A program made the position numbers and the translations under genes. Shown piece after piece: positions 1 to 8,697 of a stretch of DNA of 64,000 nucleotides. The DNA is taken from assembly GCF_025642975.1 (NCBI RefSeq), contig NZ_JANZKJ010000019.1:1-64000 (forward strand), in the 5' to 3' direction. The notes under the pieces were generated by a model, which saw only the letters and a program-made list of their open reading frames with translations, was not told where the DNA came from and ran no database searches. This stretch comes from Pseudomonas sp. RIT-PI-S (GTDB lineage: Bacteria; Pseudomonadota; Gammaproteobacteria; Pseudomonadales; Pseudomonadaceae). How positions within the stretch are numbered: the stretch's first letter is position 1; each line of letters starts with the position of its first letter.

Positions 1-812
1 TCGGCGTAGCGGCTTCCCAAGACCTGCACCGGCCTGCGCTGTGCCCGCCGGAGATCCTCGCGCTTGCCCATGCGCCCGACTACATAGAGCGCTACATGGC
101 CGGCGAGTTGTCCCGCGAAGACCAGCGGCGGCTGGGCCTGCCTTGGAGTGAAGCCTTGGCCCGGCGCACCGTGCGCGCGGTGGGCGGGTCGCTGTTGACC
201 GCCGAACTGGCGCTGCGCCACGGCCTGGCCTGTCATCTCGCCGGCGGCACCCATCACGCTCACTATGACTACCCGGCGGGCTTTTGCATTTTCAACGACC
301 TGGCCGTGGTCAGCCGCTACCTGTTGGAAGCCGGGCGGGTGCAGCGGGTGCTGATCTTCGACTGCGATGTGCACCAAGGCGATGGTACCGCGCGGATACT
401 GGCCGATACCCCCGAAGCGGTCACGGTTTCGCTGCATTGTGAAAAGAATTTTCCAGTACGCAAGGCGCACAGCGATTGGGATATTCCCTTGCCGCTGGGC
501 ATGGGCGACAAGGCTTATTTGCAAACAGTGGATGACGCTCTCAATTACCTGCTGCCCCTTTACCAACCAGACCTGGTGCTCTATGACGCCGGCGTGGATG
601 TGCATAAGGACGACGCCCTGGGTTACCTGCAGCTGACCGATGCCGGCGTGGCCGCCCGCGACGAACATGTGATGCGCCAGTGCCTGGGGCGTGGCATCCC
701 AGTGATGGGAGTCATCGGCGGCGGGTATAGCAAGGACCGCCACGCCCTCGCCCGCCGTCACGGCATCCTTCACCAAGTGGCCACGCGGGTGTGGGCCGAG
801 CACTGCGGTTAG
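1..812 (+). CDS. Histone deacetylase family hydrolase (5' end cut by window)
   Basis: The frame is open from base 3, so the true start lies before the window; about 269 residues are visible against a usual length near 300. It shows the arginase/deacetylase fold signatures: a histidine pair in GGTHHAHYDYPAG, the zinc-binding DCDVHQGDGTA, and YDAGVDVHKDD near the C-terminus. Bacterial members remove acetyl or related acyl groups from small molecules or lysines; the substrate here cannot be read from sequence. It is followed by a 175-base gap holding DnaA-box-like sites and then a convergently unrelated, same-strand flavoprotein gene. Family assignment is firm, function is open. Confidence 0.9.
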   Translation, partial: GVAASQDLHRPALCPPEILALAHAPDYIERYMAGELSREDQRRLGLPWSEALARRTVRAVGGSLLTAELALRHGLACHLAGGTHHAHYDYPAGFCIFNDLAVVSRYLLEAGRVQRVLIFDCDVHQGDGTARILADTPEAVTVSLHCEKNFPVRKAHSDWDIPLPLGMGDKAYLQTVDDALNYLLPLYQPDLVLYDAGVDVHKDDALGYLQLTDAGVAARDEHVMRQCLGRGIPVMGVIGGGYSKDRHALARRHGILHQVATRVWAEHCG

Positions 813-830
813 CGTTCGGAATCAAGGATT

Positions 831-898
831 TACCCACATTCGCTGTGGAGCGGCCTGTGGATAACCTGCGCGAAAGGCATAGGCGCCCTTTATACACA
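831..898. promoter_or_regulatory. Cluster of DnaA-box-like 9-mers in an intergenic region
   Basis: Within 68 bases there are TGTGGATAA at 856-864 (the reverse of TTATCCACA), TTATACACA at 890-898, and TTACCCACA at 831-839 with one mismatch to TTATCCACA. The first two fit the E. coli DnaA consensus exactly. The spacer lies between the deacetylase and flavoprotein genes. No origin-associated gene is in the window, so this is not oriC; it could titrate DnaA, reactivate it, or control the downstream promoter. Binding is inferred only. Confidence 0.4.
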
Positions 899-987
899 GG
901 GGCGCGGCGCCGCTGATCATTTTTTGCGCAACCGCCTTTGCGCTTGCTTAGCTACACTATGCCCCCCTTCATAACCTGGCGACCTTC

Positions 988-2220
988 ATGGCTGTAACGT
1001 CCCCTGCCCCCTCGATAGCCATCATCGGCGGCGGCCCAGCCGGGCTGATGGCGGCCGAAGTGCTCAGCCAGGCGGGCCTTGCCGTGGCGGTGTACGACGC
1101 CATGCCTTCGGTAGGGCGCAAGTTCCTCCTGGCGGGGGTCGGCGGCATGAACATCACCCACGCGGAACCGACCCCGGCCTTCATTGGCCGGTACGCCGAG
1201 CAGGCGGGCTGGGTGGGCGATTGGCTGGCGGCATTCGGTGCCGATGCGCTGCGCGCCTGGATTCACGGCCTGGGCATCGACACCTTCGTGGGCAGTTCAG
1301 GGCGAGTGTTCCCCACCGATATGAAGGCCGCGCCTTTGCTCCGTGCCTGGCTCAAGCGCCTGCGTGACCAAGGCGTGGTTATCCACACCCGCCATCGCTG
1401 GCTCGGTTGGGCCAGCGACGGTGGCCTGCTGATTGAACACGGCACCAGCCAGGCGGTGATCCACCCCGCAGCCACAGTGCTGGCCCTAGGTGGCGGCAGC
1501 TGGCCACGGCTGGGGTCGGACGGCATCTGGCTGCCGTGGCTCGCCGCGCGAGGAGTCGCCTTGGCCGAGCTGCAGCCGGCCAACTGCGGCTTCGAAGTGC
1601 AAGCCTGGAGCCCGCTGATCAAGGAGCGCTTCGCCGGCGCGCCATTGAAGAACATCGCCATGTACTTGGCGGGGGCCTCCCCCCGGGCCGGCGAATGCGT
1701 GATCACTGAAGGCGGGGTTGAAGGCAGCCTGGTCTATGCGCTGTCCGCGCAGATCCGCGAAGCCATCAACCGCGACGGCCATTGCGCGCTGCTGCTCGAC
1801 CTCCTGCCAGCGCGCAGCCTGGCGCAGGTCGAGGCCGCACTGAGCAAGCCGCGGGGGTCGCGCTCCATGGCACGCCACCTGCAAGGCCAGTTACGCCTGG
1901 ACGGGGTCAAAGCAGCGCTGCTGCGAGAACTCACCGACGCTCAGGCCTATCAGGCGCCAGCATCCCTGGCCCGTGCTATCAAGGCATTGCCGTTGACGTT
2001 GGTCCGCCCGCGGCCGTTGGCAGAGGCTATCAGCAGTGCCGGTGGGGTATGCCGCGCGGCCCTGGATGAAGGCCTGATGCTGCAAGCGGTGCCGGGGGTG
2101 TTCTGCGCCGGAGAGATGCTGGACTGGGAAGCACCCACCGGCGGTTACCTGCTCACCGCGTGCTTTGCCAGCGGCCGCCGGGCGGCAGAGGGTGTGCTGC
2201 GTTATTTGGGGCGAGCCTGA
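988..2220 (+). CDS. TIGR03862-type (PP_4765 family) flavoprotein, NAD(P)/FAD-dependent
   Basis: A 410-residue protein with an N-terminal dinucleotide-binding motif IIGGGPAGLMAAE (about residues 11-23), GRKFLLAGVGGMN following it as in the HI0933/BaiN-like flavoproteins, and a C-terminal FAD contact region ending in CAGEMLDWEAPTGGYLLTAC. The family is an uncharacterised pseudomonad/proteobacterial flavoprotein related to RdsA/BaiN oxidoreductases; the substrate is unknown. It is transcribed toward the opposing helicase gene, from which it is separated by 84 bases containing an imperfect GGCGCC inverted repeat without a T-run. Confidence 0.85.
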   Translation: MAVTSPAPSIAIIGGGPAGLMAAEVLSQAGLAVAVYDAMPSVGRKFLLAGVGGMNITHAEPTPAFIGRYAEQAGWVGDWLAAFGADALRAWIHGLGIDTFVGSSGRVFPTDMKAAPLLRAWLKRLRDQGVVIHTRHRWLGWASDGGLLIEHGTSQAVIHPAATVLALGGGSWPRLGSDGIWLPWLAARGVALAELQPANCGFEVQAWSPLIKERFAGAPLKNIAMYLAGASPRAGECVITEGGVEGSLVYALSAQIREAINRDGHCALLLDLLPARSLAQVEAALSKPRGSRSMARHLQGQLRLDGVKAALLRELTDAQAYQAPASLARAIKALPLTLVRPRPLAEAISSAGGVCRAALDEGLMLQAVPGVFCAGEMLDWEAPTGGYLLTACFASGRRAAEGVLRYLGRA

Positions 2221-2304
2221 TTCGCCGGCTGGCGCCTGCTCCGACAGGGCGCCATACGATTCCCCAGGGCGCATTCGGTGCCTGACGGGGAGGCAAGCTC
2301 GACC

Positions 2305-3636
2305 TCAAGGTTTACGCTTGCGCGGCCCGGTGTTGAACGCGGGAACCTTGCGCACTGGCTTGATCGCCGGCTCCGCGGCAGGAGCCTCGCGGCTTTCGGT
2401 CCAGCGCCCGAGGGTCGCCTTGCCACCGGTGGTCTTGGGCTTTTTTGGCTTCTTCGGTTTTTTCAGCACCTGCCCGCCGGCGGTGGTCTCCGGCACCCGG
2501 TGGTCGGGTTCGAAGTCCGGCTCTTCCACGCGCTTGAGGACCTGCCGGGTCAGGGCTTCGATGGCGGCCAGCTGGTCCACTTCATCGGCACACACCATGG
2601 AAATCGCTTCGCCAGTCGCGCCTGCGCGGCCGGTACGGCCAATGCGATGCACGTAGTCCTCGGCGACAATGGGCAGGTCCAGGTTAACCACCAGGGGCAG
2701 GTCCAGGATGTCCAGGCCACGGGCGGCCACGTCGGTGGCCACCAGCACCTTCAACTCGCCGGCCTTGAACGTATCCAACGCGCGCTGCCGGGTGGCCTGT
2801 GGCTTGTCGCCATGAATCCCGTCGGCGGCCACGCCCTGCCCTTGCAGCCGCTCCACGAGCTGGTCCACGCCATTGCGGGTTTTAGCGAACACCAACACTT
2901 GCTTCCAGCGGCGCTGGCGCAGCAGATGGCAGAAGAGTTCGACCTTGCGCTTCTTATCCACAGGCACCACGGACTGGCGCACTGTGGTCGCAGCCTGGTT
3001 GCGCGGGCTGACCTCAATACTCAACGGGTCATTGAGCATCTGCCCGGCCAGCAGGCGAATGTCGTCCGAGAAGGTTGCCGAAAACAGCAGTGTCTGCCGG
3101 CGCTTTGGCAGGGCTGCATACAGGCTGCGCAGTTCCTCGGCAAAGCCTAGGTCGAGCATGCGGTCGGCTTCGTCGAGCACCAGGGTTTCGACCTGGCCGA
3201 ATTTCACCGCGTTCTGCCGGTGCAGGTCGAGCAGCCGGCCGGGCGTGGCGACCAGTACATCCACCCCTCGGCGCAGCGCCATCATCTGCGGGTTGATGCT
3301 CACCCCGCCGTACACCGCGTAAGTGCGCAGCGGCAGCTCGCTGGCGTAATCCTTGATGTTGGCGTGCACCTGCTCGGCCAGCTCCCGGGTAGGCACCAGC
3401 ACCAGCGCGCGCACGCTATTGCTGGCGACCTGGCTGCCTTCCAGCGTGAGGCGTTGCAGCAGCGGCAGGGCGAAGCCTGCGGTCTTGCCGGTGCCGGTTT
3501 GTGCCGCGGCCATCAAGTCTCGGCCGGCGAGCACGGCGGGGATCGCCCTTTCTTGAACGGGCGTAGGCTTCTCGTAGCCCAGGCTTTGCAGCCGGATCAA
3601 CAGCGGCTCGATCAAGCCCAGTGAAGCGAAAGTCAT
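2305..3636 (-). CDS. rhlE: DEAD-box ATP-dependent RNA helicase, RhlE type
   Basis: 443 residues. The Q motif lies in the first 35 residues (GYEKPTPVQERAIP), followed by Walker A AQTGTGKT, DEAD in VLDEADRMLD, SAT in LLFSATF and motif VI HRIGRTGRAG. It unwinds structured RNA with ATP, probably in ribosome assembly or mRNA turnover. The C-terminal tail is basic and includes the lysine-proline repeat KKPKKPKKPK, typical of RhlE tails that bind RNA non-specifically. The position suggests the RhlE2-like helicase of pseudomonads, but the rhlE symbol is by family resemblance. It is divergent in position from nothing: the next gene upstream (yedA) is on the same strand 49 bases away. Confidence 0.88.
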   Translation of the reverse strand: MTFASLGLIEPLLIRLQSLGYEKPTPVQERAIPAVLAGRDLMAAAQTGTGKTAGFALPLLQRLTLEGSQVASNSVRALVLVPTRELAEQVHANIKDYASELPLRTYAVYGGVSINPQMMALRRGVDVLVATPGRLLDLHRQNAVKFGQVETLVLDEADRMLDLGFAEELRSLYAALPKRRQTLLFSATFSDDIRLLAGQMLNDPLSIEVSPRNQAATTVRQSVVPVDKKRKVELFCHLLRQRRWKQVLVFAKTRNGVDQLVERLQGQGVAADGIHGDKPQATRQRALDTFKAGELKVLVATDVAARGLDILDLPLVVNLDLPIVAEDYVHRIGRTGRAGATGEAISMVCADEVDQLAAIEALTRQVLKRVEEPDFEPDHRVPETTAGGQVLKKPKKPKKPKTTGGKATLGRWTESREAPAAEPAIKPVRKVPAFNTGPRKRKP

Positions 3637-3684
3637 CGGGGTGTACCTGAAAAATAACTGGCAAGGCGCGCAGTTTACCCCGGA

Positions 3685-4563
3685 TCAGCGCCGCCGCCAT
3701 TGCGGTACGCCGATCAGCACCACCGCGCCGATGATCACCAGCATGGCCAGCACTTCCCAGGCCCCGATATGTTCCCCGGCAAAACCGATCCCCAGCAGCA
3801 CCGCCACCACCGGGTTGACGTAGGCGTAACTGGTAGCCGCGGCCGGGCGCACGTGCTTGAGCAAGTACATATAGGCGTTGAAGGCCAGGATCGAGCCAAA
3901 CAGCACCAGATAGCCGAGCGCCAGCCAGCCGGTAAGGCTCGGCCAGGCAGTCATGCGTTCGCCACTGATCAGGCCCACCAAAAGCAACGCGGCGCCGGCG
4001 ATCAGCATCTCGACCGCACTGGCCATGGCCCCCGCAGGCAACGGCAGGCGGCGGCTCCACACCGAGCCAAAGGCCCAGGCCGCCGCGGCGAACACCAGCA
4101 GGGCCGCGCCGCCCGGGCTGCCCTGAAGGTTCGAGCCCATGTTCAGCAGGCCGATACCGGCAAGCCCGAGGAGGATCCCGGCCCACTCCAGGCGGGAGTT
4201 ATGCTGGCCCCAACAGAGGCCGAACAGCAGCGTGAACAGCGGCACGGTGGCCACGGCCAGGGCGGCAACCCCGGAAGCGACGCCAGCGTGTTCGGCCAGG
4301 GTTACGCCGCCATTGCCCAACCCCAGTAGCAACAAACCCACCAAGCCACCGGCGCGCCATTGTGGCGCCGTGGGCCGTGGCGCCCCGCGCAGGCGCAGGA
4401 ACCCATACAGGATGGCCCCAGCGACCAGAAAGCGAATGCCGGCCATGGTCAACGGCGGCCAGGACTCGATACCGATACGGATAAACAGGTAGGTCGACCC
4501 CCAAACCAGATAGAGCGCCAGGAAGGCGCCTATCAGCAAGGCGGGCACGGGGCGGGAAGGCAT
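3685..4563 (-). CDS. yedA: EamA/DMT family exporter, YedA type
   Basis: 292 residues with about ten hydrophobic segments and two EamA repeats. The sequence follows E. coli YedA closely, e.g. LYLVWGSTYLFIRIGIESWP, the TLAEHAGVASGVAALAVATVP stretch and SYAYVNPVVAVLLG. It is an inner-membrane drug/metabolite exporter of unknown substrate. The frame is open a further 24 codons upstream, but the hydrophobic family start MPSRPVPALL at 4563 is preferred because it aligns with YedA. It is followed, on the same strand, by the helicase gene; the two may be cotranscribed. Confidence 0.88.
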   Translation of the reverse strand: MPSRPVPALLIGAFLALYLVWGSTYLFIRIGIESWPPLTMAGIRFLVAGAILYGFLRLRGAPRPTAPQWRAGGLVGLLLLGLGNGGVTLAEHAGVASGVAALAVATVPLFTLLFGLCWGQHNSRLEWAGILLGLAGIGLLNMGSNLQGSPGGAALLVFAAAAWAFGSVWSRRLPLPAGAMASAVEMLIAGAALLLVGLISGERMTAWPSLTGWLALGYLVLFGSILAFNAYMYLLKHVRPAAATSYAYVNPVVAVLLGIGFAGEHIGAWEVLAMLVIIGAVVLIGVPQWRRR

Positions 4564-4641
4564 GGCAGGCGCTCGAAACCGAGAAAAGGGGATCCATTGT
4601 ACGACCCAAACCGCGGCCGTCCAGGCTTTATGCAAACCCGT

Positions 4642-5163
4642 TCAATGCCGCAACAGCAGCTCCCCTTCGATAGGCACGTAGCTGGTGGCGGCACGAATCA
4701 ACGAGCCGGCCGTCAGCCCCGGGGTGCCGTATACCGTGGTGTGAACCCCGTGGCGCTGGTGAATACGTTGCAGCAACAGGTCAAAGTCCCCGTCGCCGGA
4801 CGCGAGCACCACCTCATCCACGTCCGCGGCAGCCTCGAGCACGTCGATGGTGATGCCCACATCCCAGTCGCCCTTGGCCGAGCCATCGCTGCGCTGGATA
4901 TACGGCTTGAGCTTCACTTCGAAGCCCAGCTGGCGAAGGATGCGCTGGAATTGCTGCTGCTTGGGGTCGCCACGGTCGATGGCGTAGGCAAAGGCCACCA
5001 CGATCTCGCCGCGCTTGGCCAACTGGGCCCAAAGCGCGGCGTAGTTGAAGTGGCAGCCATGCACCTGGCGCACGGTGTAGTAGAGGTTCTGCACATCGGC
5101 GAACAGCGCGATGCGCCGCCCGCCGGAGGGCAGCGCCACTGGGTCAGACGTAGTCGTCGTCAT
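4642..5163 (-). CDS. NYN-domain (LabA/DUF88-like) protein
   Basis: 173 residues from the ATG at 5163. The PIN-like NYN core reads IALFADVQNLYYTVRQ, then KPYIQRSDGSAKGDWDVGI, then VVLASGDGDFDLLLQRIHQ, supplying the conserved acidic residues of a metal-dependent RNase fold. NYN proteins process or degrade RNA; the target is unknown. A longer frame starting at 5280 exists but reads in low-complexity sequence inside the upstream gene. The chosen start overlaps the end of the DUF2076 gene by 20 bases, so translational coupling is likely. Good family call, unknown biology. Confidence 0.85.
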   Translation of the reverse strand: MTTTTSDPVALPSGGRRIALFADVQNLYYTVRQVHGCHFNYAALWAQLAKRGEIVVAFAYAIDRGDPKQQQFQRILRQLGFEVKLKPYIQRSDGSAKGDWDVGITIDVLEAAADVDEVVLASGDGDFDLLLQRIHQRHGVHTTVYGTPGLTAGSLIRAATSYVPIEGELLLRH

Positions 5164-5878
5164 CCGAGAAGAACCCTCCGCTGTCGCCGCCATTGAAGTC
5201 GGCGTCGGAGAAGCCACCACGGTCGTTGTTCCAGTCGCTGTCGCTGACCGGCTGCGGGTTGTCGCTGCCCCAGCCACCATGATCAGAGGTCATGTCCGAG
5301 GCAGGTGACGGCTCCTCGCGGATGATCTCGACGATTTCCTGCGGCGCATTGTTGTGGTGGAACAAGCTGCTCAGCCCTTCGGCGAGCATCACCCCGCCCG
5401 CCACACCAGCGGCCGTCTGCAACGCGCCACGCATGAAGCCGCCGCCCGGGGCTTGTTGCGGCTGGGCATAACCAGGCTGATACCCAGGCTGGCCAGCGGG
5501 CTGGTATTGCGGCGGCGCGGGTGGCGGTGCGTAGCTGCGCCCCGGCTCGCGCCAACCGCCACCGCTCGAAGGCACCGGCGCCGGCTCCCGAGGCCCGCCG
5601 AACAGCCCGGAGAGGAAACCGCCGCTCTGCGCAGGCGCCTTGGCAGCCCGGGCTTGCTCGAGCTCAGCCTTGAGCTGGCGGTTCATTTCATCCAGGCGCT
5701 TGACCGCCGCTTCTTGCACCAGGATCGCCTGGGCCATGTAATAGGCAGCGGCTGGCTGGTTGGCCACGTGCTCGCGGATCCGCTGCTCAGCTTGAACGTC
5801 ACGCGGGCTACCGTCCGCTTCGGCTTGTTTGAGCCGGGAAAACAGTCCGTCGATCAGGCTTTGCTCTTCGCTGTTCAT
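5144..5878 (-). CDS. DUF2076 domain-containing protein
   Basis: 244 residues starting MNSEEQSLIDGLFSRLKQAE, the DUF2076 signature. Residues 1-80 are helical with a coiled-coil tendency (AVKRLDEMNRQLKAELEQAR). A proline, glutamine and tyrosine-rich linker follows, then a glycine-rich hydrophobic patch (GVAGGVMLAEGLSSLF) and a very acidic C-terminus ending DDDDYV. DUF2076 proteins are reported as periplasmic ligand-binding sensors, but I see no signal peptide here. The frame extends 17 codons further upstream; the start at 5878 is chosen by family alignment. Its last 20 bases overlap the NYN gene. Confidence 0.85.
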   Translation of the reverse strand: MNSEEQSLIDGLFSRLKQAEADGSPRDVQAEQRIREHVANQPAAAYYMAQAILVQEAAVKRLDEMNRQLKAELEQARAAKAPAQSGGFLSGLFGGPREPAPVPSSGGGWREPGRSYAPPPAPPQYQPAGQPGYQPGYAQPQQAPGGGFMRGALQTAAGVAGGVMLAEGLSSLFHHNNAPQEIVEIIREEPSPASDMTSDHGGWGSDNPQPVSDSDWNNDRGGFSDADFNGGDSGGFFSDDDDYV

Positions 5879-6064
5879 GGCGACCTCGTCAATTGCCGTA
5901 TAGGTTCGGCCCATTGGGGCCTGCTGCAAACCATTATGAGGGTCGGCCTTAGGGTTTCAACGGCCATTGGTGGTGAAAGATTATTAATCACCCAGGTGAC
6001 CGTTTGCCCGGCCGAAGCCATCCGGTAGAGTGTGGGGCCTTGCCTGGCCCAAGATATCGGCGCG

Positions 6065-6736
6065 ATGAACCCGCTTACTATCGTTCAAGATTCCCTCTAC
6101 TTCTTTCGCACTCACCTGTTCGCCATCGTGCGGCTGTGCCTGCCGCTGCTCGTGCTGCAGTCGCTGGCCGAACAGCTGGTGGACCAACACGTAGAAAGCG
6201 AGGCTCGTGGAGCTTTCGACATTCTGGTGGGGTTGCTGTTCTATCCGATCTACACCGGCGCGCTCATCCTCTACCTGGATTCACGCAGCAATGGCGAGCA
6301 GCCGCCGCTCAAGCTGCTGCTCGCCATGGGCTTGCGGCTGTGGCCACGTTTCGCCCTGCTGGCGGCGATTTCTTCCCTGGCCATCCTGTTGGGCATGGCG
6401 CTGTACCTGTTGCCTGGCCTGTGGCTCATGGCGCGCCTGGCGTTCGCCGAATACCTGCTGGTGCTGCGCGGCCTGGGGCCGTGGGCAGCGATCAAGCAAA
6501 GCTTCGAGCTCACCCGCGGGCCATTCTGGCGCGTGCTGGGCTGTGTACTGGCGATATTGGTGCCGCTGTGGCTGATCGATTACGCCAGCGCCGCGCTGCT
6601 GCCAGACGAAGACAACCTGGCGCTCTCGCTGGCGGTGGACTGCGTCAATGGCCTGCTGCAGCTGCTCACCACTGTGGTGCTGTTCCGCCTGTTCATGCTG
6701 GTCACCGACCCGACCCTGCGCGACTCACGCGCATAA
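6065..6736 (+). CDS. yciC: YciC family (UPF0259) inner-membrane protein
   Basis: 223 residues, beginning MNPLTIVQDSLYFFRTHLF, the usual opening of YciC proteins, with about five to six membrane segments (e.g. VRLCLPLLVLQSLAEQLV, FALLAAISSLAILLGMALYL and LGCVLAILVPLWLI). The role is not known; members are polytopic inner-membrane proteins. The open frame begins 11 codons earlier but the ATG at 6065 fits family length. It is divergent from DUF2076, separated by 186 bases that must hold both promoters, and is followed by the endonuclease/phosphatase gene on the same strand after 60 bases. Confidence 0.85.
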   Translation: MNPLTIVQDSLYFFRTHLFAIVRLCLPLLVLQSLAEQLVDQHVESEARGAFDILVGLLFYPIYTGALILYLDSRSNGEQPPLKLLLAMGLRLWPRFALLAAISSLAILLGMALYLLPGLWLMARLAFAEYLLVLRGLGPWAAIKQSFELTRGPFWRVLGCVLAILVPLWLIDYASAALLPDEDNLALSLAVDCVNGLLQLLTTVVLFRLFMLVTDPTLRDSRA

Positions 6737-6796
6737 CTTGGGCGCGCGGGCGCCCTCGGTTATGCTCACAGGCTTCGCAACGCCGTAGCCGAGCCG

Positions 6797-7879
6797 ATGA
6801 TCCGAGGATTGCGTACTGCTTTGCTGGTCGTGCTGCTGGGTACCGCTGCCCTGGCCGCGCTGGCCTGGCATCTCTCCTGGCACCCCAAGCCCCACGCGGC
6901 GGTAACGCCCGCGTGCAGGGGCAACCCACCGTCGCTGGCGCCTGGCCAGGCGCTCAAGGTGATGACCTGGAACGTGCAATTCCTCGCCGGCAAACGCTAC
7001 CTGTTCTGGTATGACGCGCCCGAAGGGCGCAGCCACGATGACCAGCCCACCCCAGAAGACATCGCCCACGACCTCGACGAGGTGGTGCGGGTTATCCGCG
7101 AGGAGCAGCCGGACCTGGTGCTGCTGCAAGAACTGGATGACGGCGCCAAGGCCACCGGCTACCAGAACCAGCTCGCACTGCTTCAAGAGCGCCTGATCGA
7201 CCTCTACCCTTGCAGCGTGGACGCCTTCGATTGGAAAGCCGAATTCGTACCCGACCCACATGTGCTCGGCAGCGTGGGGCGCAAGCTCGCCACCCTTAGC
7301 CGCTATCGGATCGATGAGGCGGAGCGCTGGCAACTGCCGCGTGCCGGCAGCCGGTTCAGCCTGTTCCGCCCGCAACGGGTACTGCTTGGCGCCTACCTGC
7401 CAATCGCTGGCGGTGAGCACTTGGCCGTGCTCAATACCCGGCTCGAACCGTATCACCATGGCTCCGATGCCCAAGCCCGCCAGCTGCAAGCCGTCGCCGC
7501 CCGGGTGGATCGCCTGGAAGGGCTGGGCGCACCCTGGCTACTCGGCGGCGATTTCAACCTGCTGCCGCTGGGCCAATACCGCCGCCTGGAACCCAGCCAA
7601 CAGGACCATTACTCCGCCGCTGACGATCTGCACTTGCTATGGGAGCATTACCCGATCATCCCCAGTAACGCCCAGGCGGGTGGCAGCGACCGGGCCGGCT
7701 GGTTCACCCACTTCCCCGCCTCCGCCAGCGGCCCGGACCGCACCCTGGATTACCTGGTGCACAGCCCCCGGTTGCAACGACTCGAAGCGCGGGTGCGGCA
7801 GGAAGATACCCTGGGGATCTCCGACCACCTGCCGCTGATGGGCCGGTTTCTGCTGCCAGCCGGCACGCCGCCGAGGTAA
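6797..7879 (+). CDS. Membrane-anchored or exported endonuclease/exonuclease/phosphatase-family protein
   Basis: 360 residues. An N-terminal hydrophobic stretch (LLVVLLGTAALAALAWHL) is a signal anchor. The EEP fold motifs follow in order: KVMTWNVQFL, VLLQELDD (catalytic Glu), GGDFNLLPLG (Asp/Asn pair) and a terminal SDHLPLMGRF (Asp-His). These supply the metal site of Mg-dependent phosphodiesterases such as DNase I, sphingomyelinases and inositol phosphatases; the substrate cannot be told. It lies directly before the inserted-looking deo locus and ends 18 bases from the convergent deoC stop. Confidence 0.85.
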   Translation: MIRGLRTALLVVLLGTAALAALAWHLSWHPKPHAAVTPACRGNPPSLAPGQALKVMTWNVQFLAGKRYLFWYDAPEGRSHDDQPTPEDIAHDLDEVVRVIREEQPDLVLLQELDDGAKATGYQNQLALLQERLIDLYPCSVDAFDWKAEFVPDPHVLGSVGRKLATLSRYRIDEAERWQLPRAGSRFSLFRPQRVLLGAYLPIAGGEHLAVLNTRLEPYHHGSDAQARQLQAVAARVDRLEGLGAPWLLGGDFNLLPLGQYRRLEPSQQDHYSAADDLHLLWEHYPIIPSNAQAGGSDRAGWFTHFPASASGPDRTLDYLVHSPRLQRLEARVRQEDTLGISDHLPLMGRFLLPAGTPPR

Positions 7880-7897
7880 GGGTTCGGCCAGTGACAC

Positions 7898-8581
7898 TCA
7901 GTAGGCCGAGGCTGGACCTGCCCCGCCGCTGACAATGGTGATGCCCGAGCTGGTGCCCAAGCGGGTAGCACCCGCTTCGATCATCGCCACCGCCGTTGCG
8001 TAATCGCGCACGCCACCGGAAGCCTTGACGCCCACTTGGGCCCCGACGGTTTTACGCATCAGGGCGACGTCTTCAAGGGTAGCGCCCCCGCGGCTGAAGC
8101 CCGTGGAGGTTTTGACGAAGGCCACGCCCAGGTCTCGGCAGATCTCGCAAGCGCGGATCTTCTGCGCCTCGTTCAACAGGCAGGTTTCGAGAATCACCTT
8201 GAGCGGCACCGGCCCGCAGGCGCGCTGCACAGCGGCGATATCGTCGCGCACGCTATCGAACAGCCCATCCCGGAGCGCGCCGATATTCAGCACCATGTCG
8301 ATTTCGCCAGCGCCTGCCTCGATGGCCTGTTTGGCTTCGAAGGCCTTGCTCTCGGTCAGCCCGGCCCCAAGCGGGAACCCGACCACCGCACAGACCTTTA
8401 CCTGCTGCCCGGTGAGCAACTGCGCGGCGTAAGGGACCTGGCCGGAATTCACGCACACGGAATAGAAACCGTGTTCCTGCGCCTCTTTGCACAGTGCGGC
8501 GATCTGCTGGCGGCTCGCGTCAGCCGCCAGCAACGTATGGTCGATATACTGGGCAAGTGCTGCAGGTTCGATAGAAGTCAT
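7898..8581 (-). CDS. deoC: Deoxyribose-phosphate aldolase
   Basis: 227 residues. DeoC cleaves 2-deoxyribose-5-phosphate to glyceraldehyde-3-phosphate and acetaldehyde through a lysine Schiff base. The active-site lysine lies in VAFVKTSTGFSRGG, and the second conserved lysine in GVKASGGVRDY. The N-terminus ALAQYIDHTLLAADASRQQI and CAVVGFPLGA are also typical. It belongs to the short bacterial DeoC class (about 220 residues). It is transcribed away from the DeoR-type regulator across a 116-base AT-rich control region and supplies the last step of the adjacent deoxyribose pathway. Confidence 0.95.
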   Translation of the reverse strand: MTSIEPAALAQYIDHTLLAADASRQQIAALCKEAQEHGFYSVCVNSGQVPYAAQLLTGQQVKVCAVVGFPLGAGLTESKAFEAKQAIEAGAGEIDMVLNIGALRDGLFDSVRDDIAAVQRACGPVPLKVILETCLLNEAQKIRACEICRDLGVAFVKTSTGFSRGGATLEDVALMRKTVGAQVGVKASGGVRDYATAVAMIEAGATRLGTSSGITIVSGGAGPASAY

Positions 8582-8649
8582 TTACGTTCGGTCCTGATAA
8601 ATGAAGCAACGAGAGACAAGGGAAGCCTGCCCATCATGTGTTAATAGAT

Positions 8650-8664
8650 TACCAATTAATGGTA
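8650..8664. promoter_or_regulatory. Inverted repeat between deoC and the deoR-type gene, candidate operator
   Basis: TACCA (8650-8654), five-base spacer, TGGTA (8660-8664) form a perfect inverted repeat in the AT-rich 116-base region between two divergent genes. Reading toward deoC, a weak TTGTAC / TAATCT promoter could flank it, placing the repeat in the spacer. A second shared string, CATCA(T/C)GTGT, occurs at 8632-8641 here and at 12913-12922 before deoK. Site function is inferred from position and symmetry only. Confidence 0.35.
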
Positions 8665-8697
8665 TATGTACAACATGCATTGACGATCGGAACGCCT

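Noticed and set aside
2221..2304. Hairpin TGGCGCC/GGCGCCA between the flavoprotein and rhlE genes as a terminator.
   Set aside because: Bulged stem without a T-run on either strand.
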